Under the pieces are notes generated by a model, which worked only from the letters and a program-made list of their open reading frames with translations, made no database searches and was not told the DNA's origin. A DNA stretch of 64,000 nt from Streptomyces sp. MspMP-M5. GTDB lineage: Bacteria; Actinomycetota; Actinomycetes; Streptomycetales; Streptomycetaceae. Location of the stretch: positions 108,940-172,939 of the forward strand of contig NZ_KB891951.1 of NCBI RefSeq assembly GCF_000373585.1. Reading direction: 5' to 3'. Positions 51,701 to 60,000 of the stretch are shown here, in pieces (the stretch's first letter is position 1; each line of letters begins with the position of its first letter). The position numbers were made by a program, and so were the translations under genes.

Positions 51701-53080
51701 GTGCCGCACGCCACCGGAAGCCTCGCCCGGCGCGCCGGGCGGATGCTGCGTACCAGCCTGTTCGCCCAGGTGCTGCTCGCCCTGCTGCTCGGTGTCCTGG
51801 TCGGGCGCCTCTGGCCGCAGGCGGGCTCCGCGCTCCAGCCGCTCGGGGACGGCTTCGTCCGCCTCATCAAGGCGGTCATCTCGCCGCTCGTCTTCTGCGT
51901 CGTCGTCGCCGGCATCACCAAGGCCGGGGATCTCAAGTCGTTCGGCCGGATCGGCGTCAAGGCGCTGATCTGGTTCGAGGTGGCGACCAGTGCCGCCCTG
52001 GTCGTGGGCCTGCTGGCGGGCAATCTCGTCAGCCCCGGCGCCGGGATGCACATCGATCCGGCCTCCCTCGACAAGGGCGCCGTGGACGCCAGGACCGGTG
52101 GCGGAAAACTGCCCTCCGCGGCCCAGTTCATCCTGGAGGCACTCCCCAACAGCGCGGTCGGCGCGTTCGCCGAGAACTCGCTGCTCCAAGTCCTTGTCCT
52201 GGCCTGCCTGGTGGGCGCGGCGCTGCTGCACCTCGGGCAGAAGCGGGTGCCTCAGTTGCTGCCGCTGATCGAGCAGACCCAGGACGTGGTCTTCACCCTC
52301 GTCGGCTACATCATGCGGCTCGCCCCGCTCGCCGTCTTCGGGGCCACCGCCCATCTCGTCGGCCAGTACGGGCTGGGCGCGATGTCGACGTACGGCAAGC
52401 TGATCGCGGTCTGCTACGGCGTCGCGCTGGTCTTCCTCGTGCTGCTGGGGCTGGCCCTCAAGGCCGTCACCGGGCTCAGCCTGTGGAAGTTCGTCCGCTA
52501 CACGCGTGAAGAGCTGCTGCTGGCGCTGGGCACCGGCTCCAGCGAGACGGTGATGCCGCGGATGATGCAGAAGCTGCGGGCGGCCGGCTGCCGGGACGAC
52601 GCGGTCGGCCTGGTGCTGCCCACCGGCTACTCCTTCAACCTCGACGGCGCCTCCATCTACCTCTCCGTCGGGACGCTCTTCATCGCCCAGGCCATCGGCG
52701 TGCACCTCTCGCTCGGCCGGCAGATCACCGTCGTCCTGGTGCTGATGCTGACGAGCAAGGGCATGGCGGGCGTGCCCGGTTCGGCGTTCCTGGCGCTGTC
52801 CGCGACCGCCTCCGCGCTGGGCGTCATCCCGGCCGCCGCGGTCGCCCTGCTGCTCGGTGTCGACCGGATCATGGACTCCATGCGGGTGGTGACCAACCTG
52901 CTCGGCAACTGCGTCGCGGTCTTCGCGGTGTCCCGCTGGGAGGGGGCGCTGGACCGGGTGACGGCGAAGCAGGTGCTCGCCGGCGCCACTCCGGCCGGCC
53001 GGGCGCAGCAGCCGGCGGCCCCCGCGCCCGCCGACCGGGAGGAGCCGGACGGCGCCGCCGTCGCCCCGGGGGAGAAGTGA
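51701..53080 (+). CDS. Dicarboxylate/amino-acid:cation symporter (DAACS family)
   Basis: This 459-residue symporter takes up C4-dicarboxylates, glutamate or aspartate with sodium or protons. Family motifs are present: the serine-rich hairpin GTGSSETVMPRM, the substrate/cation helix LPTGYSFNLDGASIYLSV, and TSKGMAGVPGSAFLAL followed by GVDRIMDSMRVVTNLLGN. About eight helices are predicted. AGGAG at 51691-51695 sits five bases before GTG 51701. The last 50 residues are a Pro/Ala-rich cytoplasmic tail. It ends at a hairpin shared with the convergent GH109-like gene. Confidence 0.92.
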   Translation: MPHATGSLARRAGRMLRTSLFAQVLLALLLGVLVGRLWPQAGSALQPLGDGFVRLIKAVISPLVFCVVVAGITKAGDLKSFGRIGVKALIWFEVATSAALVVGLLAGNLVSPGAGMHIDPASLDKGAVDARTGGGKLPSAAQFILEALPNSAVGAFAENSLLQVLVLACLVGAALLHLGQKRVPQLLPLIEQTQDVVFTLVGYIMRLAPLAVFGATAHLVGQYGLGAMSTYGKLIAVCYGVALVFLVLLGLALKAVTGLSLWKFVRYTREELLLALGTGSSETVMPRMMQKLRAAGCRDDAVGLVLPTGYSFNLDGASIYLSVGTLFIAQAIGVHLSLGRQITVVLVLMLTSKGMAGVPGSAFLALSATASALGVIPAAAVALLLGVDRIMDSMRVVTNLLGNCVAVFAVSRWEGALDRVTAKQVLAGATPAGRAQQPAAPAPADREEPDGAAVAPGEK

Positions 53081-53120
53081 CCCGCGCGCCGGACACGGCC
53101 CCGGGGGCGACGTGAACTCC

Positions 53121-53157
53121 CGTGGCCCGGTGGCGGATCGCCCGCCCCCGGGCCACG
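53121..53157. terminator. Bidirectional hairpin between symporter and GH109-like gene
   Basis: CGTGGCCCGG (53121-53130) pairs with CCGGGCCACG (53148-53157), and a GGCGG/CCGCC inner stem can extend it. It lies 40 bases past the symporter stop and 29 bases beyond the end of the convergent gene, matching a shared terminator. Confidence 0.7.
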
Positions 53158-53185
53158 TACCGTCCGCCGGAGGCCCGCGCCCCCG

Positions 53186-54619
53186 TCAGGCGGCGGGTTT
53201 CTGCGAGTCCATCCCGGGCCGCGCCCTGCGCCACAGCCCCCGGGTGAAGTCCGGGATCTCCTGCGGGGCGCCCTGCGCCCTGATCGAGCGGTCGCTGAGC
53301 GGCAGCGGCGCCGACCACGTCGCCGCGTCATAGACGTCGAAGTCCGGTACCAGTCCCAGTTTCAGACACTGCGTCAGTCGGAGGACCAGCATGTAGTCCA
53401 TGCCGCCGTGGCCGCCGGGCGGGTTGGCGTGCTCCTTCCACAGCCAGTGGTCCCACTCCGCGTACCTGCCGAAGTCGCCCCACTCGTCGTTGCCCTGGTC
53501 GGGCTCCAGGTAGATCCGCTCGGGGTAGTCCTCGAAGAGGCCCTTCGTCCCCGCGAGGCTGTTGATCCGGCTGTACGGGTGCGGTGTGGAGACGTCGTGC
53601 TCCAGCCGGATCACCCGCCCCTTGGCGGTCTGCAGCAGGCTGATCGTCCGGTCGCTCTCGATGTAGGACTCCTTCCAGCTGGGATCGCCGGGCGGCATGT
53701 GCTGCCTGCGGTACGCGGCCAGGCCCCGGGCCGGGGTGCCGAAGCTGGAGATCCGCACCACCCGGTCACCGCGGTTGACGTCCATGTAGTTGGCGACCGG
53801 CCCGAACCCGTGGTTGGGGTAGAGGTCGCCGCGCAGCCGGGTGTGCCACAGCCGCCGCCACGGACCCTCGTAGTACGTGGGGTCGAACATCAGCCCCCGC
53901 AGGTCGTGGATGTACGCGCCGGCGCCGTGCAGCAGTTCGCCGAAGAGGCCGGCGTGCGCCATCCGCAGCACCCGCATCTCGTTTCTGCCGTAGCAGCAGT
54001 TCTCCAGTTGCAGGCAGTGTCTGCGGGTGCGCTCGGAGAGGTCGACCAGCTCCCACAGCTGGTCCAGGCGCAGCGCCAGCGGGCATTCGGTGCCGACGTG
54101 CTTGCCGTTGAGCAGGGCGGTCCGCGCCATCTCGAAGTGCCAGTCCCAGGGCGTCGCCGCGTAGACGAAGTCGATGTCGGTGCGTCTGCAGAGGTTCTCG
54201 AAGTCGTGGTCGCCGTTGGTGTAGACGGCGGGCGCGGGCTGCCCGGCCCTGGTGACCTTCGCGGCGGCCGCGGCGACCTTGTCCTTCACCGGGTCGCAGA
54301 GGGCCACGACCCGGACGTCCGGCATCGCCAGGAAGAGGTCGATCATGCTGCCGCCGCGGTTGCCGAGGCCGATGATGCCGACGCGGACCGTACTGTGCGG
54401 CTCGAACGGTACCCCGATCATGGTCCGTCCACCGGGCTTCGGGGCCGGGGCGGCGGCCTCGGCCGGGCCGGCCGCCCCGGGTGCGGCGGCGGCCGCCGGT
54501 CCGGTGCCCAGTCCGGCGAGCCCCAGTCCGGCGCCCGCCGCGCCGGCGGTCCACAGGACCGAACGGCGGCTGGGTCCGCTCTCTTCGGGCTCCTGGTTCT
54601 GCGGTGGTGCCTCGTGCAT
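53186..54619 (-). CDS. Gfo/Idh/MocA-family protein, GH109-like, Tat-exported
   Basis: This 477-residue protein has a twin-arginine signal (GPSRRSVLWTAGAAGAGLGL, then Ala-rich to about residue 45). A Gfo/Idh/MocA NAD-dependent fold follows: Rossmann motif VGIIGLGNRGGSMID, FVYAATPWDWHFEMA and GKHVGTECPLAL, with HDLRGLMFDPTYYEGPWRR, RLWHTRLRGDLYPNHGFGP and GGHGGMDYMLVLRL. Export of a NAD-dependent enzyme with this pattern matches family GH109, which cleaves alpha-N-acetylgalactosamine by a redox mechanism. GGAGG precedes ATG 54619. It is divergent from the amylase gene. Confidence 0.87.
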   Translation of the reverse strand: MHEAPPQNQEPEESGPSRRSVLWTAGAAGAGLGLAGLGTGPAAAAAPGAAGPAEAAAPAPKPGGRTMIGVPFEPHSTVRVGIIGLGNRGGSMIDLFLAMPDVRVVALCDPVKDKVAAAAAKVTRAGQPAPAVYTNGDHDFENLCRRTDIDFVYAATPWDWHFEMARTALLNGKHVGTECPLALRLDQLWELVDLSERTRRHCLQLENCCYGRNEMRVLRMAHAGLFGELLHGAGAYIHDLRGLMFDPTYYEGPWRRLWHTRLRGDLYPNHGFGPVANYMDVNRGDRVVRISSFGTPARGLAAYRRQHMPPGDPSWKESYIESDRTISLLQTAKGRVIRLEHDVSTPHPYSRINSLAGTKGLFEDYPERIYLEPDQGNDEWGDFGRYAEWDHWLWKEHANPPGGHGGMDYMLVLRLTQCLKLGLVPDFDVYDAATWSAPLPLSDRSIRAQGAPQEIPDFTRGLWRRARPGMDSQKPAA

Positions 54620-54947
54620 CGGTCCTCCAAGGAAGCGGATCGTACGCGGGACAGTCGTGAACCTCGGTGAGGAACCCTGGCGGTTGGGCGGCCCGGGGCA
54701 CAAGAGGGCCCATGGGACGCGTGGTTCGTGTACATGGACTTTGGTGCATCCGCTGAGGTGCCGGCCGTGGCGTCCCGCCCGGCGCCGTCAGTGTCTTTCG
54801 CAAGAGCCTGAAAAGCCTTGCCGAAAGCCTTGACGTGTCCACGCGAGAAAAGGCAGGCTCCGAAGCGGAATCCCCCCCATGGCGGCCTGGCGCGTGGCTG
54901 CTCTCGTGGGCGCGGTCCCCGTGCCCCATGACGAAGGAGCCTTCACC
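54620..54947. promoter_or_regulatory. Divergent promoter region of GH109-like and amylase genes
   Basis: This 328-base region contains CTTTCGCAAG (54795-54804) facing CTTGCCGAAAG (54817-54827), an inverted repeat with one inserted base. A direct repeat AAAGCCTTG also occurs (54812-54820 and 54824-54832), with a TTGACG box at 54830-54835. Streptomyces amylase promoters are known to carry short repeats bound by a LacI-type maltose/glucose regulator. This cluster could be such a site, although the sequence does not closely match a remembered consensus. Confidence 0.5.
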
Positions 54948-56369
54948 ATGCAGCGACGCAGGAGCCGCAACCGCGCAGTGCCCGGGGAGTTGCGCCGGCG
55001 GCGCCCATCCCGGATGCGGGGCAGGACGCTGGCCGGAGCGGTGGCCGCGGCCGGCCTCGCCGCCTTCGCCCCCTGGCCCTCGCAGGCCACCCCGCCCGGC
55101 GCCCGGACCGTCACCGCCACCCTCTTCGAGTGGAAGTACGCCGACGTCGCCAAAGCCTGCACCGGTCAACTCGGCCCGGCCGGCTACGGCTACGTCGAGG
55201 TCTCGCCCGCCACCGAGCACATCCAGGGCGACCAGTGGTGGACCTCGTACCAGCCGGTCAGCTACAAGATCGCCGGCCGGCTGGGCGACCGCGACGCCTT
55301 CGCCGCCATGGTCCGCAGCTGCCACACGGCCGGCGTCAAGGTCATCGCCGACGCCGTCATCAACCACATGTCGGCCGGATCGGGCACCGGCACCGGCGGC
55401 ACCCAATACACCAAGTACAACTACCCCGGCTACTACCAGAACCAGGACTTCCACGGCTGCCGCAAACCGATCTCCGACTACACCGACCGCGACGACGTCC
55501 AGAACTGCGAACTGGTCGGCCTGGCCGACCTCGACACCGGCAGCGACTACGTCCGCACCACGATCGCCACGTACCTCGACGACCTGCGGTCGCTCGGCGT
55601 GGACGGCTTCCGGATCGACGCCGCCAAGCACATCGCAGCGACCGATCTCGCCGCCGTCAAGGGCAAGATGAAGGACCCCGGCTACTGGGTGCAGGAGGTC
55701 GTCTACGGCGCAGGCGAGGCGGTCCGGCCCGACGAGTACACCGGCACCGGCGACGTCGACGAGTTCCGCTACGGCACCCACCTCAAGAGCGCCTTCCAGA
55801 GCGGCAACCTCGCCCAGCTCAAGTCCGTCGCGGACGGCAAGCTCGGCGGCGACCGGGCCCGGACGTTCGTCGACAACTGGGACACCGAGCGGAACGGCTC
55901 GACCCTGACCTACAAGGACGGCGCCGCCTACACCCTCGCCAACGTCTTCATGCTCGCCTCGCCGTACGGCTCGCCGAACGTCTACTCCGGCTACGAGTGG
56001 ACCGACAAGGACGCCGGTCCGCCCGCGTCCGGTGCCGCCGGCTGGACCGACGAGCACGCCAAGCGGGAGATCACCGGGATGGTGGGGTTCCGCAACGCGG
56101 TGGGGGCGGCGGAGCTGACGAACTGGTGGGACAACGGGAGCAACGCGATCGCCTTCGGGCGGGGGGCGGCGGGGTTCGTCGCGATCAACGCCGGGGACGG
56201 GGCGGTGAGTCGGTCGTTCGCGACGTCGTTGCCGGGCGGCACGTATTGCGACGTGGTCGCGGCGGATCCGGGGGCGTGCGACGGGCACACGGTGACCGTG
56301 GGCGGGGACGGGCAGGCGCAGCTGACCGTGCCCGCGCATGGGGCCGTGGCGCTGCACATCGCTCGCTGA
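54948..56369 (+). CDS. Secreted alpha-amylase, GH13
   Basis: This 473-residue secreted enzyme hydrolyses internal alpha-1,4 bonds of starch. The signal peptide ends near PSQA. Catalytic residues can be read: nucleophile Asp224 in GFRIDAAKHI, acid/base Glu250 in WVQEVVYG, and Asp312 in FVDNWDTER. The usual region IV motif is VDNHD, so the His is Trp here. The domain-A opening segment TLFEWKYADVAKAC and VIADAVINHMS (region I) are intact. It ends after domain C (AHGAVALHIAR) and has no CBM20 starch-binding domain, so it is a short amylase. AAGGAG lies eight bases before ATG 54948. Confidence 0.93.
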   Translation: MQRRRSRNRAVPGELRRRRPSRMRGRTLAGAVAAAGLAAFAPWPSQATPPGARTVTATLFEWKYADVAKACTGQLGPAGYGYVEVSPATEHIQGDQWWTSYQPVSYKIAGRLGDRDAFAAMVRSCHTAGVKVIADAVINHMSAGSGTGTGGTQYTKYNYPGYYQNQDFHGCRKPISDYTDRDDVQNCELVGLADLDTGSDYVRTTIATYLDDLRSLGVDGFRIDAAKHIAATDLAAVKGKMKDPGYWVQEVVYGAGEAVRPDEYTGTGDVDEFRYGTHLKSAFQSGNLAQLKSVADGKLGGDRARTFVDNWDTERNGSTLTYKDGAAYTLANVFMLASPYGSPNVYSGYEWTDKDAGPPASGAAGWTDEHAKREITGMVGFRNAVGAAELTNWWDNGSNAIAFGRGAAGFVAINAGDGAVSRSFATSLPGGTYCDVVAADPGACDGHTVTVGGDGQAQLTVPAHGAVALHIAR

Positions 56370-56378
56370 CGCTCGCTC

Positions 56379-56401
56379 GTCCTCAAACGCCGGACGGGCT
56401 G
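56379..56401 (-). repeat. Second copy of dispersed 23-bp terminator-associated sequence
   Basis: CAGCCCGTCCGGCGTTTGAGGAC on the minus strand is identical to 12431-12453. At the first site it is one arm of a terminator hairpin. Here it carries the last codons and the stop of the FAD/Fe-S dehydrogenase gene. I recall the core as common at gene ends in Streptomyces. Confidence 0.85.
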
Positions 56402-59352
56402 GGGCTGTTGCCGGTCGGGCTGATGTCCGGGCGCGTTGCCCACTCCAGGGCCAGGAGGGCCGAGCGGTAGCCTCGGCCGTTCGTGGCGTGGTCCATGCCG
56501 ATCTCGCACATGCGGTTCGCCGAGAGGTGGGCGTCGAAGGGGCGGGCGGTGACCTCGGCCGCCTCCTTCGCGGTGGCGGACTCGGTCAACTCCCGGTGGA
56601 GCAGGCCGCGGTCGCCGGCGAAGGCGCAGCAGCCCGCGTCGTCCGGGACCACCACCTCGCGGGCGCACGCCTCGGCGACCTGCCGCAGCTGATCCTCGTC
56701 GCCCAGATGCTGCATGGAGCAGGTGGGATGGAGGACGGCGGAGCCCAGGGTGCGGTGGATCTCCAGACGGGGGAGGAGGCCGGCGGCCCAGACGACGGAG
56801 TCGACGACGGTCAGTTCGGCGTGCAGGGCGCGGTTGAACGGCGTGAGGTGGGGCGCCACTTCGCGGGCCAGGCCGAGGGTGCAGGAGGAGGCGTCCACCA
56901 CCAGGGGCAGCTGTCCGCCGGCCGTCCAGCCCCAGGCCGCCTCGACGATGCGGTCGGCCATCAGGCGGTTGCCCCGCTCGTAGCCCTTGGAGTGCCAGAT
57001 GGTGGCGCAGCAGGTGCCGGTGACGTCCGGCGGGATCCACACCGGGCGGCCGGCCCGCCGGGCGAGCGCCACCACCGCCTCGGGGAGGGACGGGCCGCGG
57101 TGACCGGCGGGTTCGCCGAAGATCCGGTTCACACAGGCCGGGTAGTACACGGCGGCCGCGCCGGTGCGCTGCGTGGCGGGCAGCCGGCGGGCGGCGGCGC
57201 CGGGGAGCTGCGGCAACCACTCCGGCACCAGGTCGGGGCGGACGGCCCGGCGGGCGGCGCCGGTCGCCGCGGTCAGCCACCGGTCGTCGAGCCGGTCGGC
57301 GGCGGCCACCGCCAGCCGGGCCGCCCGCTCGACCGCCGCGAAGTGCCGGGCGGCGCGCTCGGCGATCCGCTCCTCGCGCGGAGAGTGCCGGCGGTGCCGG
57401 AAGTCCCGCATCAGCGCGCCGGTGTCGATGCCGACCGGGCAGGCCAGCCCACAGGTGGAGTCGCCGGCGCAGGTGTCCACCGCGGCGTAGCCGTAGGCGC
57501 CCAGCAGCGCGTCGTTGACCGCGGAGCGGGCCGGCTGGCGGAGCATCTCGCGGCGCAGCACGATGCGTTGGCGGGGAGTGGTGGTCAGGTCCTCGCTGGG
57601 GCAGGTCGGTTCGCAGAAGCCGCACTCGATGCACGGGTCGGCGACCGCCTCGACCTGCGGGATCGTCTTCAGGCCGCGCAGGTGGGCGCGCGGGTCGCGG
57701 TCGAGGAGGATCCGCGGGGCGAGGATGCCGCGGGGGTCCACGATCTCCTTGATCCGCCACATCAACGCGGTGGCGCGCGGGCCCCATTCCAGCTCCAGGA
57801 ACGGGGCGATGTTGCGGCCGGTGGCGTGCTCGGCCTTCAGCGAGCCGTCGAACCGCTCGACGGTCAGCCGGCAGAAGTCGTCCATGAAGGCGGCGTAGCG
57901 GGCCACGTCGTCGGGGTCGGCGGCGTCGAAGGCGAGCAGGAAGTGCAGATTGCCGTGGGCGGCGTGGCCCGCCACCGCAGCGTCGAAGCCGTGCCGGGCC
58001 TGGAGTTCCAGCAGTGCGGTGCAGGCGTCGGCGAGCCGGGCCGGCGGGACCGCGAAGTCCTCGGTGATCAGCGTCGTGCCGGACGGCCGGGAGCCGCCGA
58101 CCGCGGTGACGAACGCCTTGCGGGCCCGCCAGTAGCCGCCGCTCACCGCCGGGTCCCGGGTGAAGGCGTTGCCGACCGACGGCACCGGGGCGACCAGCTC
58201 CAGCCCGGCCAGCACCCGCGCCGCCGCCTCCTCGTACGCCCGCTGCGCGGTCTCGTCCGGCGCCCGGAACTCCACCAGCAGCGCCGCGGTCTCCCTGGGC
58301 AGTTCCGCCCAGTCGGCGGGCACCCCGGGCACGCTCACCGACGCGCGCAGGGTGTTGCCGTCCATCAGCTCCACGGCCCGCGCGCCCGCCTCGTTGAAGC
58401 GGGGGACGGCGGCGGCCGCGGCGGCCAGGGAGGGGAAGAAGAGGAGCGCGGTGGAGGTGTGCCGGTCCAGCGGCAGGGTCGTGAAGACCGTTTCGGCGAT
58501 GAAGCCGAGGGTGCCCTCGGAGCCGACCATCAGCCCGCGCAGGATCTCCGCCGGCGTCCGCCCGTCGAGCAGGGCGTCCAGGCGGTAGCCGTTGGTGTTC
58601 TTGAGCGTGTACTTGGCGCGGATCCGGGCGACCAGCTCCGGGTCCGCCTCGATCTCGGCCTTCAGGGCGAGGAGTTCGGTGCAGAGCACCGGTTCGGCGC
58701 GGGCCAGCCGGGCGTCGGCGTCCGGGCGGGCGGTGTCGACGACGGTGCCGGACGGCAGGACGAAGGTCAGCGAGGCCAGTGTCCGGTAGGAGTTGCGGGT
58801 GGTGCCGGCGGTCATCCCGGAGGCGTTGTTGGCGACCACCCCGCCCACGGTGCAGGCGACGGCGCTGGCCGGGTCGGGGCCCAGCAGCCGGCCGTGCCGG
58901 GCCAGCGCCGCGTTGGCCCGTACCACGGTGGTGCCGGGCCGGATCCGGGCCCGGGCGCCGTCGTCCAGCACCTCGACGCCGGACCAGTGGCGGCGGACGT
59001 CGACGAGGATGTCCTCGCCCTGCGCCTGGCCGTTGAGGGAGGTGCCGGCGGCCCGGAAGACGACGTGGCGGCCGTGGGCGCGGGCGTAGGAGAAGACCGC
59101 GGCGACGTCCTCGGCGGTCTCGGCGACCACCACGGCCTGGGGGAGGAAGCGGTAGGGGCTGGCGTCGGAGGCGTAGCGGACCAGGTCGGTGACGGTGTGC
59201 CGCACCTTGTCCGGGCCGAGCAGGGCGAGCAGGTCGCCGCGCAGCGGCTCGGGGGTGCCGGCCGCCAGCCGCTCGGGCACCCGGTCCGGCGCGGGGCGGG
59301 TGGTGCGGGGCCGCAGGGCCTCGGGCGTGGGCTCCAGCAGGGGCACGGTCAC
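56383..59352 (-). CDS. FAD-linked, Fe-S-containing D-2-hydroxyacid (lactate-type) dehydrogenase
   Basis: This 989-residue protein fuses a GlcD-like FAD oxidase to GlcF-like Fe-S modules. Residues about 60-280 form the FAD_binding_4 domain (HVVFRAAGTSLNGQAQGEDI, GGVVANNASGM). A FAD-linked C-terminal domain follows (KAEHATGRNIAPFLELEWGP). The ferredoxin clusters are CIECGFCEPTCPSEDL (near 570) and CAGDSTCGLACPVGID. A cysteine-rich CCG-type domain ends it (HPTCSMQHLGD, DDAGCCAFAGD). It probably oxidises D-lactate or a similar 2-hydroxyacid into the respiratory chain. The stop overlaps a dispersed terminator-associated 23-mer. Confidence 0.92.
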   Translation of the reverse strand: MTVPLLEPTPEALRPRTTRPAPDRVPERLAAGTPEPLRGDLLALLGPDKVRHTVTDLVRYASDASPYRFLPQAVVVAETAEDVAAVFSYARAHGRHVVFRAAGTSLNGQAQGEDILVDVRRHWSGVEVLDDGARARIRPGTTVVRANAALARHGRLLGPDPASAVACTVGGVVANNASGMTAGTTRNSYRTLASLTFVLPSGTVVDTARPDADARLARAEPVLCTELLALKAEIEADPELVARIRAKYTLKNTNGYRLDALLDGRTPAEILRGLMVGSEGTLGFIAETVFTTLPLDRHTSTALLFFPSLAAAAAAVPRFNEAGARAVELMDGNTLRASVSVPGVPADWAELPRETAALLVEFRAPDETAQRAYEEAAARVLAGLELVAPVPSVGNAFTRDPAVSGGYWRARKAFVTAVGGSRPSGTTLITEDFAVPPARLADACTALLELQARHGFDAAVAGHAAHGNLHFLLAFDAADPDDVARYAAFMDDFCRLTVERFDGSLKAEHATGRNIAPFLELEWGPRATALMWRIKEIVDPRGILAPRILLDRDPRAHLRGLKTIPQVEAVADPCIECGFCEPTCPSEDLTTTPRQRIVLRREMLRQPARSAVNDALLGAYGYAAVDTCAGDSTCGLACPVGIDTGALMRDFRHRRHSPREERIAERAARHFAAVERAARLAVAAADRLDDRWLTAATGAARRAVRPDLVPEWLPQLPGAAARRLPATQRTGAAAVYYPACVNRIFGEPAGHRGPSLPEAVVALARRAGRPVWIPPDVTGTCCATIWHSKGYERGNRLMADRIVEAAWGWTAGGQLPLVVDASSCTLGLAREVAPHLTPFNRALHAELTVVDSVVWAAGLLPRLEIHRTLGSAVLHPTCSMQHLGDEDQLRQVAEACAREVVVPDDAGCCAFAGDRGLLHRELTESATAKEAAEVTARPFDAHLSANRMCEIGMDHATNGRGYRSALLALEWATRPDISPTGNSPSPSGV

Positions 59353-59399
59353 CTCCGGTCGCCTGCGCGCCGGACGGCGCGGCAGGCCAGTGCGTCAGG

Positions 59400-59864
59400 T
59401 CAGTGCGGTTCACCCGGTCCGTCGACGAGGGTGGCGAGCAGACCGCCGAGCAACTCGCGCTGTGCGGCGGTCAGTGGGGCCAGGATCTCCTCCGCGGCGG
59501 CCCGGCGCGCGCCGCGCAACGCCCGCAGCGCGGACCGGCCGGTGTCGGTCAGCTCGATCCGCACCACCCGGCGGTTGGCCGGGTCGGGCACCCGGCGCAC
59601 CGTGCCGTTCGCCTCCAGGGCGTCCACCAGCGTCGTCACCGCCCGGGGCACCACCTCCAGCCGCTCGGCGAGGTCGGCCATCCGGGGCGGGGCGCCGTGG
59701 CAGTGGCCGACGATCCGCAGCAGACGGGACTGCGCGGGGGTGACGGCGAGATCCAGGTGGGCCATGTGGCGCTGCTGGGCGCGGTGCATCCGGCGGGTCA
59801 GCCGCACCAGCTGCTCGGCCACGTTGGCTTCGGTGGCGCCGGCCGACGGCTCGGGGGAGGGCAT
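59400..59864 (-). CDS. MarR-family transcriptional regulator
   Basis: This 154-residue winged-helix regulator has the MarR core (LVRLTRRMHRAQQRHMAHLD, VTPAQSRLLRIVGHC, MADLAERLEVVPRAVTTLVD, and the wing RRVPDPANRRVVRIELTDTG). ATG 59864 is used. An upstream in-frame ATG at 59891 lies five bases after a TATACT -10-like box, so a leaderless transcript adding nine residues is possible. A perfect palindrome between this gene and the divergent ABC exporter gene is its likely operator, so it probably represses both. Confidence 0.9.
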   Translation of the reverse strand: MPSPEPSAGATEANVAEQLVRLTRRMHRAQQRHMAHLDLAVTPAQSRLLRIVGHCHGAPPRMADLAERLEVVPRAVTTLVDALEANGTVRRVPDPANRRVVRIELTDTGRSALRALRGARRAAAEEILAPLTAAQRELLGGLLATLVDGPGEPH

Positions 59865-59885
59865 GGCCCCAGAGTACAGGACAAG

Positions 59886-59914
59886 GCTCATTGTGAGTAT
59901 AGGTAACAATGAGC
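59886..59914. promoter_or_regulatory. Palindromic operator between marR-type gene and ABC exporter
   Basis: GCTCATTGT (59886-59894) and ACAATGAGC (59906-59914) are perfect 9-bp arms around an 11-base A/T-richer centre containing TATAGG. On the minus strand TATACT (59901-59896) is a good -10 for the regulator. On the plus strand TTGTGA (59891-59896) and TAGGCT (59915-59920) with 18 bases between them could drive the ABC exporter. The geometry is typical of MarR autoregulation. Confidence 0.75.
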
Positions 59915-60000
59915 TAGGCTCGGCAAAGTCCCGTCCCTCCTGCCCCTGGTTCCCACCCTCCTGCCCCCCTGGTTCCCGCCCGCCCCCCTCGAAGGAGCCC

